Shown in pieces: positions 8,097 to 16,342 of a DNA stretch of 28,706 bases (position 1 is the first letter of the stretch; every line of letters starts with the position of its first letter). This stretch comes from Flavobacterium sp. UBA807 (lineage in GTDB: Bacteria; Bacteroidota; Bacteroidia; Flavobacteriales; Flavobacteriaceae). Where the stretch lies: positions 1 through 28,706 of the forward strand of contig DBIH01000240.1 of assembly GCA_002296885.1 (NCBI GenBank). Direction: 5' to 3'. The notes beneath the pieces were generated by a model. That model had not been told where the DNA came from. It made no database searches and saw only the letters and a program-made list of their open reading frames with translations. Position numbers and translations under genes: made by a program.

Positions 8097-9290
8097 TTAG
8101 GATAAAGCTACCTTCACCTGATCGGCTGCTTCCTGAAATTGTGTTGCAGATAAAATTGGCATTCCCGAATTATCGATTAACTCTTTTGCGATTTCAGCAT
8201 TAGTTCCCTGAAGACGTACAATAATCGGCACTTTAATCGCATCACCCATATTTTTGTAGGCATCAACAACACCCTGAGCCACACGGTCACAACGAACGAT
8301 TCCTCCAAAGATGTTAATCAGAATTGCTTTTACGTTTGGATCTTTAAGAATGATTCTGAATGCTGTTTCCACTCGTTTTGCATCTGCAGTTCCTCCAACA
8401 TCCAAGAAGTTTGCCGGTTCAAAGCCTGCATATTTGATCAAGTCCATGGTTGCCATTGCCAATCCGGCACCGTTAACCATACAGCCAACAGTTCCGTCAA
8501 GGTCAACATAGTTCAGACCCACTTCCTTGGCTTCAACTTCAATTGGATTTTCTTCACGAATGTCACGCATATCAGCATATTTAGGCTGACGGTATAAAGC
8601 GTTATCATCAATATTTACTTTGGCATCCACTGCCATGATTTTGTTGTCAGATGTTTTTAAAACCGGATTGATTTCAAACATTGAAGCATCAGAACCGATG
8701 TAAGCATTATATAACGACTCCACAAACTTTACCATTTCTTTGAACGCATTTCCTGAAAGACCTAGGTTGAAAGCAATTCTTCGTGCTTGAAATCCCTGTA
8801 ATCCGACAGCAGGATCAATTTCTTCTGTAAAGATTAAATGAGGTGTATGTTCGGCAACTTCCTCTATATCCATTCCTCCTTCGGTAGAATACATAATCAT
8901 GTTTCTTGCTTTTGCTCTATTTAAAAGAACAGACATATAGAACTCCGAAGTTTCACTTTCTCCCGGATAATATACATCTTCAGCAACCAAAACTTTGTTC
9001 ACTCTTTTCCCTTCAGGCGGAGTCTGAGGTGTTTTTAACATCATTCCTATGATTTGCTCTGAAAGCTCCTCAACTTGTTGCAGATTCTTAGCCAATTTTA
9101 CTCCACCACCTTTTCCTCTTCCACCGGCATGAATTTGGGCTTTGATGACATGCCAGCCTGTTCCGGTTTCGGCAGTTAATTGTTTTGCCGCAGCCACAGC
9201 TTCAACAGGGCTGTTAGCAACAATACCACGTTGAACGCGAACGCCATAACTTGCTAAAATTTCTTTTCCTTGATATTCGTGTATGTTCAT
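8097..9290 (-). CDS. sucC: Succinyl-CoA synthetase (ADP-forming) beta subunit
   Basis: It catalyses the reversible step succinyl-CoA to succinate with formation of ATP or GTP in the TCA cycle, together with the alpha subunit SucD (not in this window). I chose the ATG at 9290, which gives [12 protein letters not shown] and 397 residues, the classic family start and length. A longer frame to 9326 would add 12 residues that do not look like the family. The ATP-grasp domain contains [20 protein letters not shown], and the C-terminal ligase domain contains FLDVGGTAD and [14 protein letters not shown]. The gene stands alone with its own promoter and terminator. No defects are seen. Confidence 0.96.
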   Translation of the reverse strand: MNIHEYQGKEILASYGVRVQRGIVANSPVEAVAAAKQLTAETGTGWHVIKAQIHAGGRGKGGGVKLAKNLQQVEELSEQIIGMMLKTPQTPPEGKRVNKVLVAEDVYYPGESETSEFYMSVLLNRAKARNMIMYSTEGGMDIEEVAEHTPHLIFTEEIDPAVGLQGFQARRIAFNLGLSGNAFKEMVKFVESLYNAYIGSDASMFEINPVLKTSDNKIMAVDAKVNIDDNALYRQPKYADMRDIREENPIEVEAKEVGLNYVDLDGTVGCMVNGAGLAMATMDLIKYAGFEPANFLDVGGTADAKRVETAFRIILKDPNVKAILINIFGGIVRCDRVAQGVVDAYKNMGDAIKVPIIVRLQGTNAEIAKELIDNSGMPILSATQFQEAADQVKVALS

Positions 9291-9323
9291 AATAAAAAGA
9301 GTTTGTTTGAGTAAAATGTGCCA

Positions 9324-9351
9324 CAAAAGTAATTAATTTAGCATCAAACAA
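9324..9351 (-). promoter_or_regulatory. Promoter of sucC
   Basis: On the minus strand TACTTTTG (9324-9331) matches TAnnTTTG, with TTG 17 nt upstream (9349-9351). It lies about 33 nt before the chosen ATG. A start 5' of the -7 box is unlikely, which supports 9290 as the start codon. Confidence 0.6.
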
Positions 9352-9455
9352 AAAAGAAATGTTTCTCAATTTTATGTTTTTCTGATTTACAGTTTTTGAA
9401 GGCGATTACGCAACCATTTTTGATATAAAACATCTCATTTTCAAAACCAGAAACT

Positions 9456-9866
9456 ATGAAAAAATCAATCACAATTTTAGTAATACTGTTAGCCTTTTTA
9501 TTTGTCGGCTGTAGTAGTGAATCAGGATCGACATCCCAAAATACCATTTCAGGGCAATGGAAGCTAATAGGTGTAAATGGGACATTTGCCGGAATACATG
9601 ATACCTTCCCTGAGGGAATGATTACCTGGGATTTTAATTCGCTTAACCAAACAGTAACGGTAACAAATCATAATACAGACCCTAACCTATTTGATGTTTT
9701 GGAAACCGGGGTTTACAATTATCATCTTTTAAATGTTCCGGGAGCTCCGTGTGATGAAAGCATTGACATAAATGGGAGTGTCTACGGTTGTTATTCGGTT
9801 GCAAATGATAGCCTGGTAATTGACCAATCCGTAGCTGATGGCTTTGCCATAATCTTAAAGCATTAA
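9456..9866 (+). CDS. Small lipocalin-like lipoprotein
   Basis: The 136-residue protein has a lipoprotein signal peptide with lipobox FVGC (Cys 19) and a short Ser-rich linker. The mature domain begins SGQWKLIGV, the pattern of short beta-barrel lipocalin-like lipoproteins of Bacteroidetes. Two later Cys residues (in PCDES and YGCYSV) could form a disulfide. It is probably outer-membrane anchored; function and ligand are unknown. Its stop overlaps the birA stop by 4 bases in convergent orientation, with no hairpin between them. Confidence 0.75.
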   Translation: MKKSITILVILLAFLFVGCSSESGSTSQNTISGQWKLIGVNGTFAGIHDTFPEGMITWDFNSLNQTVTVTNHNTDPNLFDVLETGVYNYHLLNVPGAPCDESIDINGSVYGCYSVANDSLVIDQSVADGFAIILKH

Positions 9867-10591
9867 TAAAGCATTTTTATTTCCTTGATATCATAATGAG
9901 TAATACTCTCGTCGTCAAGCAAAACCTCAAGCTTTCCATCTAAAGTAACTCTTTTGATAATTCCCATAAAATGATTACCCATTTGGTCTTCAAAGGCGGA
10001 TGGGTAATTTATTTTATATAGATTTTGATGGTATTCCTTCCAAAGCGATTCTGGATTTTGAGCTAATTTTTGAAACGATTCTTGCAAAAATTCTCCAATA
10101 TGCAAAGCCATATTTTCAGGATCATAGATTTCTCCAGTAATACAGGTTAGTGAAGTTGCCTGTGGAAGATTCTCAAAATTCGTCTGGTTTAAATTTAATC
10201 CGATACCAACTACCGAATTAAGGCTTCCTTCAGGTTTACGCCTGTTTTCAATTAAAATTCCTGCCACTTTTTTAGAATCTGACAGAATGTCGTTGGGCCA
10301 TTTTATCGAAACTTTAGGAATTTTATTCTTTTTTAAAATATTTAAAACCGAAAGAGCTGCAGCAACATTTAAGTCAAATATATTTTCATTATTTAAAGAA
10401 ACATCTTTAATCAAAACACTCATAGTTAGGTTTTTACCTTTTTCGGAAACCCACTTGGCTCCCATTTGCCCTTTGCCTTTGGTCTGCTCATTTGCCACAA
10501 CTATCGTAAAATTTTCCAATACTGATTCGTTGGATAATTGTTTCAGATAGTCATTAGTAGAATCTATGGCATCGAGTTTGATTAGAGGCAT
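9863..10591 (-). CDS. birA: Biotin--[acetyl-CoA-carboxylase] ligase
   Basis: It activates biotin to biotinyl-AMP and attaches it to the biotin carboxyl carrier protein. At 242 residues it is a class I ligase without the N-terminal DNA-binding domain found in E. coli BirA, so no repressor role is expected. Visible motifs are DSTNDYLK (residues 8-15), the biotinyl-AMP loop GKGQMGAKWVSEKGKNLT and SIKWPNDI, and a small C-terminal SH3-like domain (about 195-242). The start at 10591 is preceded by a consensus promoter. Confidence 0.93.
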   Translation of the reverse strand: MPLIKLDAIDSTNDYLKQLSNESVLENFTIVVANEQTKGKGQMGAKWVSEKGKNLTMSVLIKDVSLNNENIFDLNVAAALSVLNILKKNKIPKVSIKWPNDILSDSKKVAGILIENRRKPEGSLNSVVGIGLNLNQTNFENLPQATSLTCITGEIYDPENMALHIGEFLQESFQKLAQNPESLWKEYHQNLYKINYPSAFEDQMGNHFMGIIKRVTLDGKLEVLLDDESITHYDIKEIKMLY

Positions 10592-10623
10592 GGTACAATG
10601 GTGAATTTTAAACTTTTGTTAAG

Positions 10624-10656
10624 CAAAATTAAAGACAAAAAGTAATACATTTGCAA
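10624..10656 (-). promoter_or_regulatory. Promoter of birA
   Basis: Minus-strand TAATTTTG (10624-10631) with TTG 22 nt upstream (10654-10656), about 33 nt before the birA start. It overlaps the divergent rsfS -7 box. Confidence 0.5.
10646..10653 (+). promoter_or_regulatory. Candidate -7 box of the rsfS-ftsH promoter
   Basis: TACATTTG matches TAnnTTTG, 22 nt before the rsfS start. The nearest upstream TTG is 27 nt away, longer than usual. The site lies inside the spacer of the divergent birA promoter. Confidence 0.4.
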
Positions 10657-10674
10657 AACATACATAAATAATAA

Positions 10675-11046
10675 ATGACGAAGAAAGCGGTTAATTCAGA
10701 TGTTCTTTTGGCGAACATCATAAAAGGCATTGAAGAAGTAAAAGGAAATGATATTGACATCCTGGATTTAAGAGGAATTGACACAGCAGTTTGTGACTAT
10801 TTTATCATCTGCAACGGAAGTTCCAACACCCAAGTTAACGCTATCGTTAACTCCATTCAAAAATTAGTTTCTAAAGAATTAAAAGACAAACCATGGCACG
10901 TTGAAGGAACGGATAATGCCGAGTGGGTATTAATGGATTATGTAAATATTGTAGTCCATGTTTTCCAAAAACAAATCCGTGAATTCTATAACATTGAAGG
11001 TCTTTGGGGTGATGCCAAAATAACTACCATTCAAAATAAATATTAA
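10675..11046 (+). CDS. rsfS: Ribosome silencing factor RsfS (Iojap)
   Basis: The 123-residue protein binds ribosomal protein uL14 and blocks joining of the 30S and 50S subunits, lowering translation in starvation. Family signatures are DILDLRGID, DYFIICNGSSNTQVNAI, the conserved W-H-x-E-G (PWHVEGTDNAEWVLMDY) and VVHVF...REFYNIEGLWGDA near the end. The length is normal. It starts an apparent operon with ftsH 19 nt downstream. Confidence 0.95.
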   Translation: MTKKAVNSDVLLANIIKGIEEVKGNDIDILDLRGIDTAVCDYFIICNGSSNTQVNAIVNSIQKLVSKELKDKPWHVEGTDNAEWVLMDYVNIVVHVFQKQIREFYNIEGLWGDAKITTIQNKY

Positions 11047-11065
11047 AAAAGTTCCTATATAAAAA

Positions 11066-12988
11066 ATGGCTAACGAAAAAAAACCTACTGGTTTCAAATT
11101 AAGTCCCTGGTGGATTTACGGAATATTAATAGCAATATTCATTGCCCTAAACTACGTTGGTGGTGCGGGATTTCAGGATACAGCGAAAATAACTTATTCA
11201 AAGTTTAATGATCTTTTAGAAAAAGGTCAGATTGAAAAAGTTGTGGTCTATAACAAGACTGAGGGTGAAGCTTATTTAACAAAAGAAGCCCTAAAAGATA
11301 AAGCAAATAAGAAAGTTGCTACAGACATTCTTGGTAATACAAACAAAGGCCCACACTACTCTTTTGACATCGGGAACGATGAAGTTTTCCAAAACAATAT
11401 TGAGAAAGCTAAAAAAGAAAATAAGCTTAAAGTCTTTGATTTTAAGGTAAAAAGCAATTGGTCAGAATTGTTGATAAGCCTACTGCCAATTGTTGTAATT
11501 ATTGGCCTTTGGATATTAATTATGAGAAGAATGTCAGGTGGTGCCGGTGGTGCCGGTGGCGGGCAAATCTTCAATATTGGAAAATCGAGAGCGAAGCTTT
11601 TTGATGAAAATTCAGAAGTGAAAATAACCTTTAAGGATGTAGCCGGACTGGAAGGTGCAAAAGAAGAGGTTCAGGAAATAGTTGAATTCCTTAAAACACC
11701 TGAAAAATACACAATTCTGGGAGGTAAAATACCTAAGGGCGCATTGTTAGTCGGCCCTCCGGGAACCGGAAAAACGCTATTAGCCAAAGCCGTTGCCGGT
11801 GAAGCTAAAGTGCCTTTCTTTTCTTTATCGGGTTCTGATTTTGTTGAGATGTTTGTTGGTGTTGGTGCTTCGCGTGTAAGAGATTTATTCAAGCAGGCTA
11901 AAGACAAAGCTCCTTCGATAATTTTCATTGATGAAATTGACGCAGTTGGTAGAGCCCGAGGGAAAAACAGTTTATCAGGTGGAAACGACGAACGTGAAAA
12001 TACGCTGAACCAATTGCTGACCGAAATGGATGGTTTTGGTACTAATACCCACGTAATCGTAATTGCAGCAACCAACAGAGCTGATGTTTTAGACAAAGCC
12101 CTGATGCGTGCCGGACGTTTTGACCGACAAATTTATGTTGACTTACCAGACATTCGTGAGAGAAAAGAAATCTTCGAGGTGCACCTTGCTCCTCTTAAAA
12201 AAGTTGAAGGTTTAGATACCGATTTCCTTGCAAAACAAACGCCAGGTTTCTCTGGAGCTGATATTGCGAATGTTTGTAACGAAGCGGCCTTGATTGCTGC
12301 CAGAAATAATAAAGAAGCGGTTGACAAGCAAGACTTTTTAGATGCCGTTGACCGAATTGTAGGTGGTCTTGAAAAGAAAAACAAAATCATAACAACCGAA
12401 GAAAAACGCGCGATTGCTGTTCACGAAGCTGGTCATGCAACCGTTAGCTGGATGCTTGAACATGCTGCTCCGCTGGTAAAAGTTACAATTGTACCGAGAG
12501 GACAAAGTTTGGGTGCTGCGTGGTATTTACCTGAAGAAAGACAAATTGTACGTCCGGAACAAATGCTGGATGAAATGTGTGCCACTATGGGTGGTAGAGC
12601 TGCTGAGAAAGTAATGTTCAATAAAATCTCAACCGGTGCTTTAAGTGATTTGGAAAAAGTAACCAAACAGGCACGCGCAATGGTTACCATTTACGGACTG
12701 AATGATAAATTGGGTAATATTACTTACTACGATTCAAGCGGGCAAAATGAGTATAATTTCTCTAAACCTTATTCAGAAGAAACGGCGCTGGTAATTGACA
12801 AAGAGATTTCAACCTTGATTGAAACAGAATATCAGAGAGCTATTAAAATTTTAGAGGAAAACAAGGATAAATTGGAACAATTGGCCAATATCCTGATTGA
12901 AAAAGAAGTTATTTTCAAAGACGATTTAGAAACCATTTTTGGGAAAAGGCCATTTGAAATTCCTGATGAAGAGAAGGAAATAGTATAA
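11066..12988 (+). CDS. ftsH: ATP-dependent zinc metalloprotease FtsH
   Basis: This membrane-bound AAA+ protease degrades damaged or short-lived membrane and cytosolic proteins. The 640 residues contain an N-terminal membrane segment (about 15-30), a periplasmic FtsH_ext region and a second membrane segment (about 138-152). A Gly-rich linker follows, and then the AAA module with Walker A GPPGTGKT (230-237), Walker B IFIDE (286-290) and the second region of homology ([16 protein letters not shown]). The peptidase domain has the zinc motif HEAGH (453-457). Length and order match the family. It is probably co-transcribed with rsfS. Confidence 0.97.
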   Translation: MANEKKPTGFKLSPWWIYGILIAIFIALNYVGGAGFQDTAKITYSKFNDLLEKGQIEKVVVYNKTEGEAYLTKEALKDKANKKVATDILGNTNKGPHYSFDIGNDEVFQNNIEKAKKENKLKVFDFKVKSNWSELLISLLPIVVIIGLWILIMRRMSGGAGGAGGGQIFNIGKSRAKLFDENSEVKITFKDVAGLEGAKEEVQEIVEFLKTPEKYTILGGKIPKGALLVGPPGTGKTLLAKAVAGEAKVPFFSLSGSDFVEMFVGVGASRVRDLFKQAKDKAPSIIFIDEIDAVGRARGKNSLSGGNDERENTLNQLLTEMDGFGTNTHVIVIAATNRADVLDKALMRAGRFDRQIYVDLPDIRERKEIFEVHLAPLKKVEGLDTDFLAKQTPGFSGADIANVCNEAALIAARNNKEAVDKQDFLDAVDRIVGGLEKKNKIITTEEKRAIAVHEAGHATVSWMLEHAAPLVKVTIVPRGQSLGAAWYLPEERQIVRPEQMLDEMCATMGGRAAEKVMFNKISTGALSDLEKVTKQARAMVTIYGLNDKLGNITYYDSSGQNEYNFSKPYSEETALVIDKEISTLIETEYQRAIKILEENKDKLEQLANILIEKEVIFKDDLETIFGKRPFEIPDEEKEIV

Positions 12989-13013
12989 CAAAAAGGTTTT
13001 TAAACATTTTTAT

Positions 13014-13055
13014 AAAATCTTAATTCAAAACAAGCTTTTGAATTAAGATTTTTTT
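13014..13055 (+). terminator. Terminator of rsfS-ftsH, 17-bp perfect stem
   Basis: Arms 13014-13030 and 13036-13052 are perfectly complementary over 17 bp with a 5-nt loop, and the 3' arm runs into a T tract (13049-13055). The stem is AT-rich. The T tract abuts the -7 box of the next operon. Confidence 0.8.
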
Positions 13056-13062
13056 ATCTTTG
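13055..13062 (+). promoter_or_regulatory. -7 box of the LUD-cdsA-psd-ACBP-SOD operon
   Basis: TATCTTTG matches TAnnTTTG, 38 nt before the first start codon. The closest upstream TTG (13038-13040) is 14 nt away and lies within the terminator's 3' arm. Confidence 0.45.
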
Positions 13063-13100
13063 GAGAATTCCAAACACAAATTAAGATTATAATTACAAGC

Positions 13101-13706
13101 ATGAGTCTTTTCAGAAAATTTTTCGGCACTGGTAATGATGCATCTGACGAAGAAAGTCAAAGCGAATTCAATAATGCTCCTTCAAGCTTTTCCTTACTTC
13201 CTGTTGACGAAAAGTTCACTTATAATTTCAAGAAAAACGGTGGTAAGTTTTTATATTGTGAAAACTTAAACGAAGTAAAAGACCAATTCCTGAATATTTT
13301 AGAAGAAAATGATTGGTTCGAATGCGAAGCATTGTGTTATGAGCCAAAACTCTTCAGCATGCTTGATGAAAACAAATTGTCTTACGACAAACCTACCGAT
13401 CCTAAGTTTTTATTTGCTACTTGTGAAAACCTGATTGCCGATGAAGGTTCTGTTCTTTTTTCATCAAATCAGATAAAACAGAATAAGCCAAATGATCTGC
13501 CAATCAACATCATTATACTGGCAACTACAAGCCAGATTCTGGAAGCTAAAAGCGATGGCCTTCGTGTCATTAAGAAAAAATACGATAAAGATTACCCAAC
13601 CAATATCACTACCATAAAATATTTCGAGAAAGCAAAAGACGAAGATTTTCTTCAGTACGGAAGCACCGCTAAAAACTTATACTTGCTGCTTTTAGAAGAT
13701 TTATAA
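13101..13706 (+). CDS. LUD-domain (LutC/YkgG-like) protein
   Basis: The 201-residue protein starts MSLFRKFFG, as is common for the flavobacterial LUD (lactate utilisation, formerly DUF162) family. The central part, ATCENLIADEGSVLFSS, corresponds to the family segment with the conserved acidic residue and Gly-Ser. The C-terminus (YGSTAKNLYLLLLEDL) is the usual ending. LutC takes part in lactate oxidation with LutA and LutB, but those are absent here, so a lactate role is doubtful. The next gene starts one base after its stop, so it is part of a phospholipid operon. The family assignment is fairly firm; the function is open. Confidence 0.72.
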   Translation: MSLFRKFFGTGNDASDEESQSEFNNAPSSFSLLPVDEKFTYNFKKNGGKFLYCENLNEVKDQFLNILEENDWFECEALCYEPKLFSMLDENKLSYDKPTDPKFLFATCENLIADEGSVLFSSNQIKQNKPNDLPINIIILATTSQILEAKSDGLRVIKKKYDKDYPTNITTIKYFEKAKDEDFLQYGSTAKNLYLLLLEDL

Positions 13707-13707
13707 A

Positions 13708-14529
13708 ATGAACGAATCGCTAAAGAGATTATTATCTGGTGTAGTTTATGTCGCACTGCTTATAATTGCCACTACCTACTCTGTTACCAGCTTTTATATA
13801 CTGTTTGGCGTATTCATGATGATTGCGGTTTATGAATTTTGCCTTTTAGTCAATCTAAATCCGATACTTCCGCTTCTTTTTGGTGCATTTACGTACACAT
13901 TAGCCACTCATTTTAAAGAGCAATACTTACCCGATTCCGATCATATGAATGACGGTTTACTTTTATTGGCTACACTGTTTGTTTCGGTTAAAGCACTCCA
14001 TCTTCTTTTGGTTTCACAAAAGCAAAAAATAGATAAGCTTTCAAGATACATTTATGTTATTGGTTATGTCATATTTCCATTTATCATCATTTCAAAAATC
14101 CCTTTTGGAAAGCACGGTTACAATCCGCAAATCATCATCAGTATTTTTATTCTAATCTGGACGAATGATACGTTTGCCTATATCGTTGGAAAGTCAATCG
14201 GAAAACATAAACTTTACGAACGGATATCACCTAAAAAAACCATAGAAGGCTTTATTGGCGGAATAGTATTTTCGGTAATTGCCGGATTTTTAATATCTAA
14301 ATATTATATTGGCGGTTCGATTCTTATCTGGACAATAAGCCCTGTAATCATTAGTATATTCAGCACTTTGGGCGATTTGATCGAATCTAAATTCAAAAGA
14401 ATTGCCGGTGTAAAAGACAGTGGAAAGATAATGCCCGGGCATGGTGGCATTCTAGATCGCTTGGATAGTATTATATTTGTAGCTCCATTTGTTTATTTGT
14501 TTTATCAAATCTTATATTATGTTTCATAA
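13708..14529 (+). CDS. cdsA: Phosphatidate cytidylyltransferase
   Basis: It makes CDP-diacylglycerol from CTP and phosphatidic acid at the inner membrane. This is the precursor of phosphatidylserine and, through Psd, of phosphatidylethanolamine. The 273 residues contain about seven to eight membrane segments. The C-terminal part has TNDTFAYIVGKSIGKHKLYERISPKKT and the CdsA signature around GDLIESKFKR, KDSGKIMPGHGGILDRLDS. The upstream LUD gene ends one base before its ATG. Its 3' end overlaps psd by 11 nt. Confidence 0.95.
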   Translation: MNESLKRLLSGVVYVALLIIATTYSVTSFYILFGVFMMIAVYEFCLLVNLNPILPLLFGAFTYTLATHFKEQYLPDSDHMNDGLLLLATLFVSVKALHLLLVSQKQKIDKLSRYIYVIGYVIFPFIIISKIPFGKHGYNPQIIISIFILIWTNDTFAYIVGKSIGKHKLYERISPKKTIEGFIGGIVFSVIAGFLISKYYIGGSILIWTISPVIISIFSTLGDLIESKFKRIAGVKDSGKIMPGHGGILDRLDSIIFVAPFVYLFYQILYYVS

Positions 14530-15172
14530 AGAAGGCGGAAAAATAATTTTAATTGCAACTTCGGTAACGGTACTTATTTTCCTTTTATCGCACAAATTCA
14601 CATCAATATTATGGCTGGAAAAAACCATTCAGATCATAACATTGATTTTTTTGTTGCTTGTTTTGCAGTTTTTCAGAAACCCTAACAGAAGAATAAATCC
14701 TGATGAAAATGTGGTAACGGCTCCGGTTGACGGAAAAGTGGTAGTGATTGAAGAAGTATTCGAAGAGGAATATTTCAAAGACAAACGCCTTCAGGTTTCT
14801 ATATTCATGTCACCGATAAACGTTCACGTTACACGCTACTGTGTAAGCGGAAAAATAAAATATAGCAAATACCATCCTGGAAAATACTTAGTCGCATGGC
14901 ATCCAAAAGCAAGTACCGAAAACGAAAGAACGACCGTTGTAATTGAAAGCCGCGAATTTGGAGAAATTCTTTACCGTCAGATTGCAGGTGCTTTGGCAAG
15001 AAGAATCGTTAACTATGCCGAAGAAGGAATGAATGTGCGTCAGGGTGATGATGCCGGTTTTATCAAATTCGGATCGAGAGTCGATATTTATTTTCCATTG
15101 GGAACCAAAATAGATGTCAAGCTTCAACAAAATGCTGTCGGGAATCATACTATCATTGCAACAAAAGCATAA
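14519..15172 (+). CDS. psd: Phosphatidylserine decarboxylase (short type)
   Basis: It converts phosphatidylserine to phosphatidylethanolamine and uses a pyruvoyl group made by self-cleavage. I take the ATG at 14519 (MFHKEGGKIILIA, 217 residues) because this is the usual length for the short Psd family; a longer frame from 14489 would lie inside cdsA. Two hydrophobic segments lie near residues 9-45. The conserved sections are VTAPVDGKVVVIEEV, SIFMSPINVHVTRYCVSG and the cleavage site FGS, with Ser 186 becoming the pyruvoyl group. The start overlaps cdsA by 11 nt, which suggests coupled translation and sequential action. Confidence 0.94.
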   Translation: MFHKEGGKIILIATSVTVLIFLLSHKFTSILWLEKTIQIITLIFLLLVLQFFRNPNRRINPDENVVTAPVDGKVVVIEEVFEEEYFKDKRLQVSIFMSPINVHVTRYCVSGKIKYSKYHPGKYLVAWHPKASTENERTTVVIESREFGEILYRQIAGALARRIVNYAEEGMNVRQGDDAGFIKFGSRVDIYFPLGTKIDVKLQQNAVGNHTIIATKA

Positions 15173-15178
15173 GTATCA

Positions 15179-15454
15179 ATGTCAGAAAAAGAATTAGATA
15201 TTCGATTTCAGGAAGCAGTAGAAATTGCTTCAAAAATGTCACAATCTGATCTTCCTCAGGATGTGCAGTTGCGCTTGTATGCCTATTATAAGCAAGCCAC
15301 GATGGGAACAAAAAGCTATAACTTTTCTCCCGATTTTGATTTGAGAAGTGCCTTTAAAACCAATGCCTGGATGCAGATCAGTCATTTATCGATAGACGAA
15401 GCTAAAGAATTTTATATTGAAGCAATCCATGAAATTGCAAATGAAAAAAAGTAG
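15179..15454 (+). CDS. Acyl-CoA-binding protein
   Basis: The 91-residue four-helix protein binds long-chain acyl-CoA. Visible family features are FQEAVEIASKMSQSDLPQDVQLRLYAYYKQATMG, with the YxxYKQAT-type CoA-binding helix, followed by a helix with AWMQISHLSIDEAKEFYIEAI (the family has W near here). It lies 6 nt after psd and 3 nt before the SOD gene, inside a phospholipid operon, so it may deliver or buffer acyl-CoA for lipid synthesis or turnover. It is cytoplasmic, with no signal peptide. Confidence 0.9.
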   Translation: MSEKELDIRFQEAVEIASKMSQSDLPQDVQLRLYAYYKQATMGTKSYNFSPDFDLRSAFKTNAWMQISHLSIDEAKEFYIEAIHEIANEKK

Positions 15455-15457
15455 ATT

Positions 15458-16237
15458 ATGAAAAAGGTAATTGTAATTGCTTTATGCTTTTCTTTTATGT
15501 TCTTTTTACCATCTTGTAAAAGAAAAAAACTTACTGAAGTTGTAGAAGTTCCATTACCATCAGCTGAAGAAAAAGTAACCATCGGTCAGCCGGATGATGT
15601 TTCTGCTGATGAAGGACAATTCTCATTGGCAAAATTGCCTTATCAATACAATGAATTACAGCCAAGTATTGACATCCTCACAATGGAAGTCCATTATTCT
15701 AAACATTATCTGACCTATACCAACAATCTGAATAAATTAGTCGCTGCTGATGCAACGCTTACAGATTTATCAATTGAAGACATCTTAAAAAAGTGTGACG
15801 GAACGAATGCTGATTTAAAAAACAACGCTGGCGGTTATTACAATCACGGCTTCTTTTGGGAAGGCATGAAACCTAAATCCGGTGGTCAGCCTAAAGACAC
15901 TTTGGCATCAGTCATCACAAGGGATTTTGGAAGTTTTGATAACTTTAAAACACAGTTTTCTGATGCTGCCGAAAAGCAATTCGGTTCGGGTTGGGCTTGG
16001 CTTGTTTTAGACAAAACCGGAAAATTAGTCGTGACCAGCACTCCAAATCAGGATAATCCTTTGATGCCAAAACAAACGGTTTCGGGTACTCCTTTATTAA
16101 ACCTTGATGTTTGGGAGCACGCTTATTATCTGGATTATCAATACAAGCGTAAAAAGTATATTGAAAACTTCTTCAAGATCATTAACTGGAAAAAAGTATC
16201 GGAGCGTTTCGAAGAAGCTACCGCTGCAAAGAAATAA
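15458..16237 (+). CDS. Lipid-anchored Fe/Mn superoxide dismutase
   Basis: It dismutates superoxide to hydrogen peroxide and oxygen. The first 20 residues are a lipoprotein signal peptide with lipobox LPSC (Cys 20). A charged linker of about 35 residues follows, and then a full Fe/Mn SOD domain (about 55-255). The four metal ligands are present: His 79 (VHYSKHY), His 130 (YNHGFFW), Asp 217 and His 221 (DVWEHAYY). The metal, Fe or Mn, cannot be decided here. The lysines just after the Cys give no clear retention signal, so the anchor could be in either membrane. It is the last gene of the operon and is followed by a strong terminator. Confidence 0.93.
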   Translation: MKKVIVIALCFSFMFFLPSCKRKKLTEVVEVPLPSAEEKVTIGQPDDVSADEGQFSLAKLPYQYNELQPSIDILTMEVHYSKHYLTYTNNLNKLVAADATLTDLSIEDILKKCDGTNADLKNNAGGYYNHGFFWEGMKPKSGGQPKDTLASVITRDFGSFDNFKTQFSDAAEKQFGSGWAWLVLDKTGKLVVTSTPNQDNPLMPKQTVSGTPLLNLDVWEHAYYLDYQYKRKKYIENFFKIINWKKVSERFEEATAAKK

Positions 16238-16242
16238 ATTAT

Positions 16243-16276
16243 AAAAATCCCCATCTGAATGATGGGGATTTTTTTT
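16243..16276 (+). terminator. Terminator of the phospholipid/SOD operon
   Basis: Arms 16243-16255 and 16261-16273 pair perfectly over 13 bp around a 5-nt loop and run into a T tract. Confidence 0.9.
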
Positions 16277-16342
16277 CTGCCATTCTTAACATTACTTAAT
16301 TAAGAAAATCATTTACTTTGCATACTATTTGAATTTTGCAAT

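Noticed and set aside
9291..9326. Upstream start for sucC
   Set aside because: The extra 12 residues precede the universal MNIHEYQ start and would overlap the predicted promoter.
11356..12690. Minus-strand open frames inside ftsH
   Set aside because: Antisense shadows of a fully conserved gene.
14489..14518. Upstream start for psd
   Set aside because: It would add ten residues encoded inside cdsA; the ATG at 14519 gives the family's usual length.
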